From Alnus glutinosa (Eukaryota; Streptophyta; Magnoliopsida; Fagales; Betulaceae), in the NCBI RefSeq assembly GCF_958979055.1, contig NC_084887.1, forward strand, positions 27,705,544 through 27,769,543: a stretch of DNA of 64,000 nt, written 5' to 3'. Position 1 is the stretch's first letter. Every line of letters starts with the position of its first letter. Shown here piece by piece: positions 35,807-49,047 of the stretch. A program made the position numbers and the translations under genes. The notes below the pieces were generated by a model that was not told the origin of the DNA, did no database searches, and worked only from the letters and a program-made list of their open reading frames with translations.

Positions 35807-38665
35807 AGATTGACAAAAAGATTAATTCGAACAAATACTGGCAAAAAGATTAATTATAGAAAATATGCACAAACTGAATGGCGAAAACTTTAATATGTAA
35901 ATTGAGTCAACTCATATTTATAAGAACTGTGGCCGAATTATTTCCATTTCACTCGAAGTACGTGTATAAATTTTTAGGGAAGCTGTTATACGATTGATAT
36001 ACAATTGAGATAATTTGGCATTGAAAATCAGTCATTTGTTTTTACAAGTGTTTATCCACATTAATAAATTATATGACAGTCATATAACAGTCTAGTAAAT
36101 AACATTTGGTACTCATATTTAGGAGTTAGCCTTTGCCGCTACTGGTGACAGTACACCACCAACCATTGACATTTTTTAAATATGTAAGTCAGTATATATC
36201 AGTGACAACTTAATATTTGAACTAAAATCTATACGCAATCAAGATAATTGTTCCAATCAAATTGATTCAAAATGATAGCACCTCACACCCGCTTAGGAGG
36301 AAAAAATATATTTAGTTAAAAAAAGAAGAATGTGATGGTCCTATCCTATAGTTATCTTGAATTAATTGAATATTAATATTGCAAAAGATACGTACACGTT
36401 AATTAATTAGAAACTGCCCATATATAAAAGGACAGTCTAACTAGCTAGCAAATGAAGTCGGCAGAATAAGATCGATCATGGTGGTTGTGAAGAATAGGAA
36501 GCCAATTATATATAATTTTTCAGATATGCATACTAAATAGTTGATTGTTATGTAATACCAGCTTATGACATAATATATATGTAGATAGACCATAGCTAGA
36601 GACAATTTTTTATTTTATTTTATTTTTTATTGTTATGCAATATACCAGCTTATGACATAATTTGGGTGCTATGCATTTCTATTTGATGGGAACATGATTG
36701 GTTGATTAAAGGCAGATGACATTGATGAGGTATGGGTATTACAGCTCACATGAATGTAATACTAATTATATAAGAGGCATCATTTAGACTGAATATTAAT
36801 GTCTATGCTTTGAGAGTGTAAAAGATGTTGATAATTAAGGTGTATTAAGGAAAATCTTAGGAATACAAGTTTTAGAGGAAGTACGTACTTGATCAAATGT
36901 TTAACGCATCAATTGTGGTATGGGTGTGAATTATGTTTCCGGTCACGAAGAATTGATGACATTCACTTGGAAGATAGTGAAATAAAGTCACCTCTAATAT
37001 GTTATTGGTGGGAGAGCATATACGTACTACTAAATGGTGCGATCATATATATAAGGTAGTGACAAAGTATGCACAAATATAGCCCGTCACAATTTGACGC
37101 CAATTTGTGGAGGCCCATAGATGAGAGTAATTGGCATAAAGAATTTTTTGGTACCAAAGTAATTATGGTCCACAAAGTTCATCACATGATGTTATAGTCT
37201 GATCAAGTGAGCGATAATAATGTGTATGTGATGATTACACCATAACAACGTGGCCATCCCCACACCCACATCTTATTAAGTCCACGAAATGTGACAACTT
37301 TCATGAAGGTTGTAAAGAGAAGAGGGGGAACTCTTCATGAAGAGTTGCATGGATGCCTATAAATAAGCTATGGGGGTAGAGAAGAATTCACTCGAATTTT
37401 TCTATCCCAAAATCTCTTTATTTTCCTCCTGAATTTCCATTCTAAGGGAGACAAATCCTTCCATTTCAAATTAAATTCAAGAAATAGCATATGCTGTAAA
37501 ATATATTATAAAACCCATAAACGGAAACGTTCCATTTCAAATTGCTTGACTAAATCTTCTCTTATATATAATCAGATCTAGATTATAGGCTTAAAATTAT
37601 TAACATTCAATGCTCGATCAATGTGGCAATAATTAATTTAATTAATTGGACTCCAGTCGTGTATATGAGCGTGACACATGGTCCATGGTGGACCATATTA
37701 GTTTGAAAACGACATGTAGCATTGAGTCGAAAACCAAATGTAAAGTCCAACCATTAATTATTGGCAAACTTTTCTAGAAAAACCACCCACGTACATCAGC
37801 AAATTTTGGCTACTTGTGACTTTATAGCCCCAGTACCTAATACATGGGACCTGTCACCTAACGAACTAATAATTGGACTATTAGTACTATTTTAATTTGC
37901 CAATTTTAATTTTAATTTTTTTTTAAAAAAAATTGCAGGTCATCAGGCATATAGTTCATAGTTAGAGGCTAGGAAAAGTATTGATAAGTTGAGCTGTCCA
38001 AAAAAAGACTTTTTCTTTGGCGTAAACCTTTTAGCAGGCTTCCTAGCCTCGACTTGGTAAATATCCTACTTCGAATGTCTTTATGCATTGCATTTTTATT
38101 TGATCTACTGATCTCTCTTTGCTTGACTTTTTCTTTCTTCTTCTTCTTCTTCTTCTTTTTTGTTTTTTTTTTTTTAATTTTTATTTTTAATCATGAATGC
38201 AAAATTTATCAATCAACAAACGCAATGAGTAGAAGCTGCTAAGAATACAAATAAAACACCAGGTATCAAACACCAGAGACAATCTACTAGCACAAACTAG
38301 CCACTAATTAATAAAGACAGCAAACAAACTCAGAGAAAGAAAAGACGAATATGAGGGCCAATAATGGCAAAATACACGAGTTTGGATATTGAGATAAATC
38401 ATGATTCATTCCGGTTTACATGTGGCTCTATATATGGGTGACCTTAAGCGAAGAGGAAGAGAGTTTGAAGTACTGCACATATGCGATTCTGTAGGAGGCA
38501 GACTCTTTAAAAAATAAGTAATTTAGTGTCATCCGAGCAAGAATTCCTGGAAGTTTAGCTTGATTTTCGATCAAGCAAGACTACAACAAGATTTTCATTT
38601 GACCTTTGCTCGACAGTTGCGAAAGCGAGATGTTTAGAGATGGTAGACAGAAAGTTCACTCGAGT
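35807..38665. other. Long gene-free spacer
   Basis: AT-rich, no supported gene. A 32 bp near-direct repeat (attgttatg.aata.ccagctta.. ) occurs at about 36544-36575 and 36629-36662. A (CTT)n tract and T-run lie at about 38135-38180, possibly another minus-strand retroposon tail. The interval 37000-37500 is slightly less AT-rich but shows no continuous coding frame. Confidence 0.55.
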
Positions 38666-39258
38666 GAAGTTGTGATTGTTTTAAAAAAAAATACTATTTT
38701 GTAATTTTGCTTTCAAGGTTGAAATTCTAGTACTATTTAAATTTACTAAGGCTGGCTTGGCCACCCATGTTGCTATTGTTCAGTTTTTGGCAACAAAAAA
38801 ACTATATTCTTGAGAGAGAGTTTTCCATTATTTCTATTATTCTTACAATTTTTTAGGTTTTATAGAAAAGTTCTGAGTTTATGTTTGTAAAGATCTTACT
38901 TCTCACACACCACTCTATATATATCAAATCATGTGACAAGTATATATATATGAAGAGAGAGAGGAAGTTGTGGCTGCTTTAAAAAAAAAAAACTATTTTG
39001 TATTTTGCTTTTAGGGTTGAAATCTTAATACTATTTAAATTTAATAAGGGTGGCCGGCTTGGCCACCTGTCTGTTACTATTGTTTAATTTTTGTCAATTA
39101 AAAAAAAAATTATTCATGAGAAAAAAGTTTTTCATTATTTTTTATAATTCTTAAAATGTCTTAATTAAATTTTATAGAAGAATTTTGAGTTTTGTGTTTG
39201 TAGAGATCTTGCTTCTCAGACACCACGCTACATCAAATAATAATGTGAGAAGATAATA
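38666..39258. repeat. Tandem direct duplication, 298 bp period
   Basis: Unit 1 (38666 to about 38960) and unit 2 (38964 to about 39258) start with gaagttgtg and share a series of anchors: actattttgta, ttgaaat, tactatttaaattta, ggcttggccacc, gtttgtagagatcttgcttct and caccac. Identity is roughly 80 percent by eye. I do not recognise a mobile element or gene in the unit. Confidence 0.85.
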
Positions 39259-39638
39259 TATATATATATATATGGAAAAAGTTCTCTGCACAACAGGTTG
39301 TGCACAACCACTCACATTGGTGGGACTCTTAACCTGTTGTGTAGGGATCAATCTCCTGTATATATATATATATAGAGAGAGAGAGAGTGACTACTAATAA
39401 TACAAATAATTGAAAATAACAACCAAAAAAAAAAAAAAGAAAGAAGAAAAATGAAAGAAATACCAAAATATTCATCCATTTAAAGAAAAAAAAAGAAATG
39501 CCAAAAAAAAACCCACGCTCCATGGTAATAAATTGATGTCACTTTTGAAACACCTACCTCGATCTATCTAGCTATAGCTCAGGCCAGTGACCAACTGCTG
39601 GGATTAATTACTTTGTTAGACTGATCTAGCTAGGCTCA

Positions 39639-39670
<32 letters not shown>

Positions 39671-39690
39671 CACATTGGTAATAAAGAAAA

Positions 39691-40514
39691 GGGATAATTG
39701 CACCGGAGGTCCCTGTGGTATACCATAATTATTTTTCACTCCCTATGGTTTAAAAAGTTCACTGGAGGTCCTCGTGATATGCAATAATTACAAATCGATC
39801 CCTGGCGTCAAATTCTGTTAAAATTTTTAACAGATTCCGTCAAATGCCACGTCAGCGCCACGTGTCGCCAATAAGATGGCGACACGTGTCTATCGTAATA
39901 AAAAATATAAATTTATTAAAAAATAAATAAAAATACTTATTTTTTTATAAAAAAAATTCAAAAAAAAAAACAAAAAAAAAAAAAAGCTGAAGGGGTGGCC
40001 CAGCCACCCCTTTGGGGGTGGCCTGGCCGCCCCCAGCCACTGGGGGTGGCCGCGCGCCACCCCCAGTGGATGCAGGGGGTGGCGCGCGGCCACCCCCAGT
40101 GGCCGGGGGTGGCCGCGCACCACCGCCGGCGGCCTCTGGGGGTGGCGCGCGGCCACCCCCATGGGCTGTTGGTGGCCTGGCCACCCCCACCCCTTTCCCA
40201 TTTTTGTTTTTTTGTTTTTTTTTTTGTTTTTTGTTTTTTTTTAAAAAAAAATAAGTATTTTTTATTTATTTTTTAATAAATTTATATTATTTTATTAAAA
40301 TTAGACATGTCAGCGCCACGTGTCACCAATAAGATGACGACACGTGGCGCTGACGTGGCATTTGACGGAATCTGTTAAAAATTTTAACAGAATTTGACGC
40401 CAGGGATCGATTTGTAATTATTGCATATCACGAGGACCTCCAGTGAACTTTTTAAACCATAGGGAGTGAAAAATAATTATGGTATACCACAGGGACCTCC
40501 GGTGCAATTATCCC
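39691..40514. mobile_element. MULE-type palindromic MITE, 824 bp, with 9 bp target duplication
   Basis: The ends gggataattgcaccggaggt and its complement begin inverted repeats that match almost perfectly for about 185 bp and more loosely to about 265 bp. The exact 9 bp target duplication taaagaaaa flanks it at 39682-39690 and 40515-40523. Terminal G, long inverted repeats and a 9 bp duplication are typical of Mutator-like elements. The centre, 39993-40196, is a GC-rich array of ggggtggc / gccacccc palindromes. There is no transposase; proline-rich open frames in the core are repeat artefacts. It ends about 500 bp upstream of the first TBL gene. Confidence 0.93.
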
Positions 40515-41018
40515 TAAAGAAAAAGATACAAACCACAAGCATCGATCTGGCCATGGTTTACTGAGTACTGTAGCATAATTTGTGAAACTTTATGATATGA
40601 AATGGGATCTGATTTATCTCCAATTTTTTTTTTCTTTCTTTTGTCAGAATCCACGACAGATAAACATGAAAACTGAACTAACAGCCAACCAAATTTCATT
40701 TTTTAAGCTACTTATAAAATTCAACTGGGTTGTCCAAGATGCTTCAGCCTGATCGAGTTTGTTTTTTGAAACCCCCCACCCCAGCAAAAAAAAAAAAATC
40801 AGTTACTAAATTACGGTCATTTTCTATATATATAAGTGTCTCGGAAATCCACAGGAATTCTCACTAGAAAATGGGTTATATATATAGGGCAGCGCTACGT
40901 AAATCAAAGCAGCGAAACCATATAATGTCCAACCACCATATTATTGTTTGAATTCTCCACACCCTTATATCTGACCAACTCTCTTTCTCAAGGCCAGCAA
41001 CTCTGTTTCTCTCCACGA

Positions 41019-42276
41019 ATGAAGCTCCAATCCATTGAGCTTCCCTTGGGGAAAAACCAGTCACTACAGAAGTCCCCAAAGATAGTTCTACTTGTAATAT
41101 TTACCCTAGTTTTTCTCGCAGTCGTCCCCTATTACCCTTTGACAAGGTACCCTCCATATCTTCATGATCTCAACGATGCTTCAAAACCACCCTCTTCATC
41201 GTCATCGTCATCATATGATTCTAAGGATGACATATTAGTGAGCACACCGTCCAGTGACAAGTGTGACATATTTTCTGGAGAATGGATTCCGAATCCGCAT
41301 GCTCCATACTACCAAAACACGACGTGTTGGGCAATACATGAGCATCAAAATTGCATGAAATATGGGAGACCGGATTCTGATTTCATGAAGTGGAGGTGGA
41401 AACCATCTGGGTGTGACCTACCTGTTTTCAACCCTGCACAATTCCTAGAACTCGTCAGAGGGAAGTCATTGGCCTTTGTTGGAGACTCTGTTGGAAGAAA
41501 CCAAATGCAATCCTTGATCTGCCTCCTCTCTAGGGTAAGCCCCCCTCTAGCATCAATTTTTTGAGCATCAATTTTTTGTTAGCAAAAAATTAAACTAACA
41601 TGATTTTATATATATATATGATGCTTGATGCATGTTTTATAGTAATATTATACTCTTCACACTCATATATATTACTCATTTGACACCGACCGACGTGATG
41701 TGTTTTAAATAACGTTCCATGCATGACAATCACTTAAAAAGAAAAAAATGAGAAGTCAGTTAAAATACGCTCACATCAACTAGTATAAAATGAACAAATG
41801 TGATAAATAAGTGTGAAAAGTAGCATTGAACTCCATATACTAATGCATGACATTCTATTTTGAGCAAATACTGTTTCCCTTTGCATGTTTGCCTTGGCTT
41901 AGATTTCCGGGTAAATGCTATTATGATCCAACAAGCTTTAAAGTTTTCGATTTGATTTTTGTTATTGATTTATTTGATCCTAATCAATCGATCGATCTCC
42001 TACTCAAAAGTAGTTTTATTAAAGTGTCCAATGAGTTCTGATTAGGTTAAAGGTTGGTTGACCTAAGCCATCGTGTTTTTCAAGGATTAGGTAAAATGAC
42101 AGTACAATAATTATAATGGGAGTAGCATGGCATGGCATGGCATGGAATCTTTGCCGGCCACCGCATTTCTTGGTGCCAACGAGTAATATATATCTTCTTA
42201 AACTTCACATCAAACAAACTATGTACGGCAATGAAACATGTAAAAAAAAAACATGTAATTGTTTTGTTCGGCTCCT

Positions 42277-42321
<45 letters not shown>

Positions 42322-43031
42322 TGTACACCATGTGAAAGGTTAATATATGGCACGTGACATTATCAGCTCCATGTGCCTTATTAGAATCTTATCAGTACAT
42401 GCATGTATTATTATTATTAAACTAATTGACCCTCCCTCCTAAGAACGTACGGTAAAATAACCACATACTAAAGGAAAGTTTAAGAAAATAGCAGAAGAAA
42501 TCGAAGTTCAAGTTGAGGTTACTTTCGAAAAGTAAGACAGTACTCTTACTAATTTTTATGCTTTTTGAAGATTTATTTCAGAAAATTATTTGGAAAACCA
42601 GTAAAAGTTGGCAAATACTTGCATATATGGTATAATTTGATATACAAAGATATCTTTGCACCAAATCCTATACATGGCATAAATTGATCTGCTGTAAGAA
42701 AAGCTTAATTAGGTAATACTTCGTAGTGGTGGAAATGCCCCAAATAAATTGGATGTTTCTACCCTAGCTTCCAATTGCCATAAATAGAAACCAAAAAACC
42801 CTAACGATCGAAATGTGTCTATCATTAATTGAACATGAGAATTTGTTTTCTATGAAAGAAAAGAGATAGAGTTTAAAAACCCCAATAATAGTCGTAATAT
42901 ATAAATGGTTTAAAAGATATCATGATAGCATGCATAATTATCATCTAGCGTGTAGCAAAGATACAAACATAAATATATATTAATTAATCAATTATTGAAA
43001 TGGTCTAACCTACCAAAATACAAATTGTTGA

Positions 43032-43077
<46 letters not shown>

Positions 43078-44994
43078 AGAATCAAAATAGAAAATTAATA
43101 TATTGCCAGCTGAGTTTAGCTTATGCTCATGACATTGTCTTGTGACATTCCAACTGATTTTCATTAATTGTTTTGTTCCTTAATTAATTGACTTATATTT
43201 TCATGGTGGCTCACTGTTCTGGTTTGTTAATAAATTTGTAATTGTTCGTACTATCTGAACAATTGTCCTCTATCCGGATCTGGGGTGTAAAAAAGTATTA
43301 TTACTATATTTTGTAGCATGTAGATTTGTCACATGAAACTGCCCGCTGAACATGAACACCGCTTGCTGGCTATCTTATAATAACTTAGCATGAGCTGGAC
43401 CCTTCAAGTATATATGTACCTAACATGCACGCTCACATTCAATTAATACATTACCTATTATACCTCTCCTCTCTTGTTTTTTTCTTTGCCTTTTAATTGG
43501 GTCACACAATAGCATACTAGAGGACAATGATCCTCTCCATTTAAAGTGAACATGAACATTTCATAATTAATATTTTATTTTGTTGTACTTAACAGCGCAC
43601 GTGATGTCACATCATTTAAAATTTTTAAATGGCATGTCACACATCTTCACCTTGTGATATCATGTGCACTATTAAATTTGTAAAATAAAATCTTAACCAT
43701 AAAATAACTCTTCTTCATTTCATCAAGTATGGAGACGATCCGGCCTATTATATTCCCTTGCGAGCATACAAGGATGACTATAACTAGATGAGTTAATCCA
43801 TATATAAAAAATAGTCTTACCAATATATAAATGGACATGCCATGTTCATTGATTAAAATAAAAATCAAATCTATAAAATTGTCATGTTCTCGAGTACGTA
43901 CGTGAGAAACAAATGCTTTTTTAATAGTTATATTAGAAAAGTCATTAGCTTCTTATGTATGAAGGGATACATGACATATCTGTTTGGTAAGTACCCATCA
44001 AAAATTGAAGGATCATGAAGCTTCAGTGCTTTTGGACTCCCCGAAATTGAATCATTCAAATTATGAATTTTTAATAAATTTGTTTAGGCATATAGGTCAG
44101 TCTCATCTAGCTAGTTTTGATCAAATTTCTTAGGATTGAATTCCTTTTTCTTTCTTGTATCTTCAGGTAGAATATCCTATAATTGTTTCACACTCACCGG
44201 ATGAAAAGTTCATACGTTGGAAATACACAAGCTACAACTTCACCGTGGCCGCTTTTTGGACACCCCATTTGGTGAAAAGCAAAGCAGCAGACAGTACTGA
44301 TGGTCCAACCCACAGCGGCCTCTTCAATGTCTACCTTGATGAGTTTGACGAGAAATGGACAACCCAAGTCGAAGAATTTGACTACTTGATCATCTCCGCA
44401 GGCCATTGGTTCTTCCGGCCCATGGTATTCTACGAAAACAGCAAAATAGTTGGCTGCCATTATTGTCTCCTAGACAATGTCACCGACCTAACAATGTACT
44501 ACGGCTACAGAAAGGCCTTTCGGACAGCCTTCAAAGCTATTAATAGCTTAGAGAAGTACAAGGGCATAACATTCCTAAGGACTTTTGCACCGTCACATTT
44601 TGAAGGCGGGGAGTGGAACGAAGGTGGGAATTGTGAGAGAACGAGGCCGTTTAGGAGCAATGAGACAAAACTGGAGGGTCAAAATTTAGAGTTGTACATG
44701 GCCCAAGTGGAGGAATTCAGGAAGGCAGAAAAGGAAGGGAAAAAGAGAGGTTTGAGATATAGGTTACTTGATACAACAGGGGCAATGTTATTGAGGCCAG
44801 ATGGTCACCCTAGTAGATATGGGCATAGGGCAGATGAAAAGGTGACATTGTACAATGACTGTGTGCATTGGTGCTTGCCAGGGCCCATAGACATTTGGAG
44901 CGACTTCCTGCTGGAGATGCTCAAGAGGGAGGGTGTGAGGTCGCATGAGGAGAAGCTTCAATATTCAAGGGACAGAAAATTGCAAGTCAGATAG
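41019..44994 (+). CDS. TBL/DUF231 O-acetyltransferase, tandem copy 1
   Basis: Exons 41019-41534 and 44167-44994 (donor gtaagc, acceptor cttcag, phase 0) give 447 residues. I chose the ATG at 41019 because [13 protein letters not shown] aligns with the starts of the other two copies; an in-frame ATG exists 75 bp upstream. An N-terminal membrane anchor lies at about residues 21-40. The PC-esterase domain carries the GDS motif at 155-157 ([14 protein letters not shown]) and the DCVH motif at 403-406, so the Ser, Asp and His of the catalytic set are present. This clade (TBL19-27 type) O-acetylates wall polysaccharides such as xyloglucan, xylan or mannan in the Golgi; the substrate here is not determinable. 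It differs from copies 2 and 3 in [10 protein letters not shown] for [10 protein letters not shown] and has a longer tail and a 2.6 kb intron. Confidence 0.92.
41535..44166 (+). other. Intron of TBL copy 1
   Basis: This 2632 bp intron is two to four times longer than those of the two other copies. It contains (CT)n/(CA)n at 42277-42321, (CT)n at 43035-43075 and a short catgg repeat at 42128-42144. I found no clear transposon borders in it. Confidence 0.6.
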
Positions 44995-46676
44995 AATTTA
45001 TTACTCTATGTTTCTTTAATATATTTCTAGCTGTACGTTGTCATTTAGAGTTGTGTTTTGGTGTCTCAAATTTGTTTAATATTATGCATATGGTGAGTGA
45101 AAATGAAGAAGAATTTTAATAATTAAATAAAAGATGGTAATTAATTGGAGCACAAGAGGTTAGGATCAACGTACGAAAATTAAAGAGTATAATCCTGTAA
45201 TAATTGTGAAAATAAACATTGGTTAATTATATATAGCTAGCTAGCTTCTGTGGATGATAAGAGTACTGCGCGCATAAGCAACCACTTTATTATCTGGTGA
45301 TACTTTTGCTAAATAGTAAAAGGTTAATTGAATTCGGCCCCTTAATTATTTACAGGAAATTAAATATTCTTCTATTTTTGTTTTCCCGATGATGCATGTA
45401 GGACGAGTTCGGCACTCCGCTAGTCCCCTACCCAAGAGGACCGCTCGAGGGTACGTTGGTCAGGCAAAATCGACCATCGCTCGAGCGGTGATCCACTGGA
45501 GGGGCATAGAACCCTCCACTTGAGCCGCGCTTGAGGTAGGGCTCTAGTAGCTAGAGCTATTGGTTGTAGATCGACTAATTTTGACGATTTTCCAACTTAG
45601 ACAACAAATTAAATCAACTCAATTTATTTTGATTGGATCTTTGATTTTAGTTTATTTTGGTATTGACTTTCCATATATATTTCTCATAGATTTTCAATTT
45701 TTGATTTTTAAGAAATTGCCCATGTTTAGAATGATCGATCGTAGCAATTAGTTTCTTTAAGCCTTGTATTTATTATTATAAAAGGCTAGAGTACTGTTGA
45801 ATGTATGGAAGAGGCCTGGCACAGTTGAATAATGAATTTTGAAAATTATTAAAATTTTGAGTTTCTTTTTTGGATTAATACACTAGCTACCATACCAAAA
45901 AGAAAACCCACGAGCCGGATTTTGGAGAGGCATAATCGATTTGATTTTGGTATATTATAATACAATATATCACCGGCCGGCCAGTACGTCGTTTCTTCAG
46001 AGTAAAGCTACGTCTGGCCGGGCCTACAGCACTATATATTGTAGCCCACGTTATATATATATCCTAAAACTTTCATGAAATAGCTAGCAACCTGACTAAT
46101 TATTGTTACAATGATTTTAATTGAGTACTGTTAGGATGGGGACCAAGATTTCTGGATTGAGCGTCTTATATACGTCCTTTTTCCCCCTCTTGAATATTTC
46201 TCATCATTGTTCTAACTTAGAATTTTTGTTTTTTTGGCTATTTATTTATGTTGAAACTTTTTCGCAATAGTTGAAGTCATGTAATCACTTGGCGACTTCT
46301 TGACGTTTAAGTCAGAATGATATTAGCGAAAGCTAAATTCATTGGGAAGGACATTTTAAATTTACTCTTTCATATCAATTTTAAATTTTTAAGATAAGTT
46401 GTGATTCAACATTTATATAATAATTGAATATCTTTCTCATGAATTTGATATCATATTCTTGTGTACGTTGACAACATGATCATATATGAACATACACATT
46501 GTTCATTTTATAATTTACCTAATTAAATTATGAGCTTTGCACTAGGAAACAAGCAATGAGTATGTTCTCCAACTATATATATATAGCAGCAGGAGGTATA
46601 TAGTTATCATTGTTGCTATTAAATTCTGAAAAATCCAAAATCCAAAGCTTTAATTTCTTCTTCATATTCCTCTCCA
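44995..46676. other. Spacer between TBL copies 1 and 2
   Basis: AT-rich except for a GC-rich island at about 45395-45545 containing ctcgagcggtgat and aggaccgctcgaggg, an inverted pair around CGCTCGAG. The part just before 46677 should hold the promoter and leader of copy 2 (TATA-like tatatatatagc near 46576). No other gene is seen. Confidence 0.5.
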
Positions 46677-48666
46677 ATGATGGCTCTTTTCATTGAGCTT
46701 CCCCTCGGGAAGAACCTACCGTACACCACCACCATTAATAAAGCTCTCTTACTAGCCCTTACCGTGATCTTCCTCCTGTTCATCCCTCTCTACGTGGTAA
46801 ACAATTCATCGTCTTCATGGCTGTCTCCAGAAGACAATGCAATATTGAGCATAAAATATGGAAAGAAATGTGACATATTCCGCGGAAAATGGCTTCAATA
46901 CCCCAATTATGGTCCTTATTACACCAATGGTACTTGTCGTGAGATCTTCGACCAGCAGAATTGCATGAAGTTTGGTCGACCAGATACCGAATTCTTGAAA
47001 TGGAGGTGGAAGCCAGATGAATGCGAGCTACCTCTCTTTGATGCAGTGCAGTTTTTGGAGCTTGTCAAGGGGAAGTCGATGGCCTTTGTTGGAGACTCTT
47101 TGGGAAGAAACCAAATGCAGTCACTGTTGTGCCTCTTGGCTACCGTAATTTTCAACTCTTTACTAAGTACAACATTTTTCTTAATTTTATGCCTTTGCCG
47201 CTAAGTATGTCATATATCTAATTAGTTCTGTTGCAATTGACACAGACCAAATGAAATTGATGGTACTATTGATCATTTCATGATCATGATTTAAAGTTAC
47301 ATGTGTTTAATGATGTATTTGAAATCATTGTTCATCTTTTAAAAAATTAAATAATATGAAATTATGTTCATCGTTAATCAATGCACTAATTATAAATTCT
47401 AACTATACAATTCAAAAGAAATGGAGATAGCGTACGATCCTTGTCCAAATATTATATAAGCATATATGTAATTCATGTGTTAGAATATTAATTAAATGAT
47501 TAAAATTAATCATTTCTAATAAACTTAAACTTTTAGAATAAATGATGATTTAATACTATCACCTAACTAGTTGAAAGTCTCGAAATTGTATGGGCAGCCG
47601 GGCCTCATATCCAATAATGCTAATCAACATATAGAAATGATATTGCTTGTCTTATTTCTTACCCTTAGCCCGTTAACGAGTGTTCCACAAAGATTTCTCC
47701 TCCAACCTGTGAGTAGTCTCTTATATTACCTGTACCCTCATTAATTTGGTGTCATCGCTGCATGAAATATTGTCCAAATTGCAAGGGTTAATTAAATAGG
47801 GTCTTTTTTATTTTTACTTTTACTTTTCTCAGAGTTTATTTTTATTAATTTCTCACACTCTTCGCACTAATTATCAGGTGGGCTATCCTATAGATGTTTC
47901 TTACACAAAAGATCCAAGGTTCAAACGCTGGCTTTATGTCGGCTACAACTTCACACTGGCATCCTTCTGGTCACCGCACTTGGTGAATGCCGTAGACACA
48001 GACCCCAATGGACCAACCTACAACCGCCTGATGAACCTTTATTTAGACGAGTCTAACCATGACTGGGCAGCTCAAATTGAGGCATTCAACTATGTGATCA
48101 TCTCGGCCGGACGATGGTTCTTTGGACCACAAATGTTCTACGAAAACGGTCAGCTTGTTGGGTGTCATAGATGCCTGAAGAACAACATTAAAAACCTAAC
48201 TATGTTCTATGGTTACAGAAAGGCCTTTAGGACTGCCTTCAGAACCCTAACAAGACTAAAAAATTTCAAGGGGGTGACTATTCTAAGGACACTGTCGCCG
48301 GCACATTTTGAGAATGGGGACTGGAATAAAGGAGGGAGTTGTGCAAGAACAAGGCCTGTGAAGAGTTCAGAAATGAAATTGGATGGGGCTGATTTGGAGC
48401 TGTACATGACACAGGTGGAGGAGCTGAGGGCAGCAGAGAGGAAAGGGATGAAGAGGGGTTTAAAGTTTAGAATTTTAGATGTAACTGAATCTATGGTAGT
48501 GAGGCCAGATGGACACCCAAACCATTATGGGCATGGGGCACATGAAAATGTGACTATTGCTGATTGTGTCCATTGGTGCTTGCCTGGCCCTGTTGACACT
48601 TGGAATGAGTTCTTGCTTCAGATGTTAAAGATGGAAAATGATGAGGATTCTAAGGAAAGAAATTAA
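46677..48666 (+). CDS. TBL/DUF231 O-acetyltransferase, tandem copy 2
   Basis: Exons 46677-47144 and 47878-48666 (donor gtaatt, acceptor attatcag, phase 0) give 418 residues. The start [13 protein letters not shown] aligns with copy 1; the second ATG at 46680 is equally possible. A membrane anchor is at about residues 21-40. The GDS motif is at 139-141 ([13 protein letters not shown]) and the DCVH motif at 385-388 near the C-terminus. [16 protein letters not shown] and [20 protein letters not shown] are typical of the TBL19-21 group. The expected role is Golgi O-acetylation of cell-wall polysaccharide. The 733 bp intron holds nothing recognisable. Confidence 0.92.
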
Positions 48667-49047
48667 GTGTACTTCAGATAAATTTTGGATGAATATAGGA
48701 GGGGATTTTATCGATCTGCTCGATCAGTACTCTTCACATAAATCAATATCTTAATTCCTTTGTTCTTTTTTTAATTTAATTTTGAGTGGTTTGCAGTCCT
48801 AGTCTAGATTTGGGCAGGTTGGCATGATGAGTTCAGAGTTATGCAGCCCCAAGCTAAGACCTAACTACAACTAAATATTAGGAAAAAGTGCAATTTACCT
48901 CTTGATGTTTCCATTAATTTGCAATCTTGGTATCAATGTTTAGATTGCTTCAATTGCACTTCACGAAGTTGCAAAAATTTGCAATCCACCCATTCCATCT
49001 AATTACTCCATCTGATGAGATGGAAATGCACCCATGTGCGTGGCACG

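Noticed and set aside
39890..40254. Overlapping proline/glycine-rich open frames on both strands (GGGARPPPV-type)
   Set aside because: They lie entirely in the GGGGTGGC/GCCACCCC palindromic core of the MULE-type element; readability on both strands is a product of the repeat.
43035..43075. CT repeat considered as a CRISPR-like or regulatory array
   Set aside because: A plain dinucleotide microsatellite without spacers.
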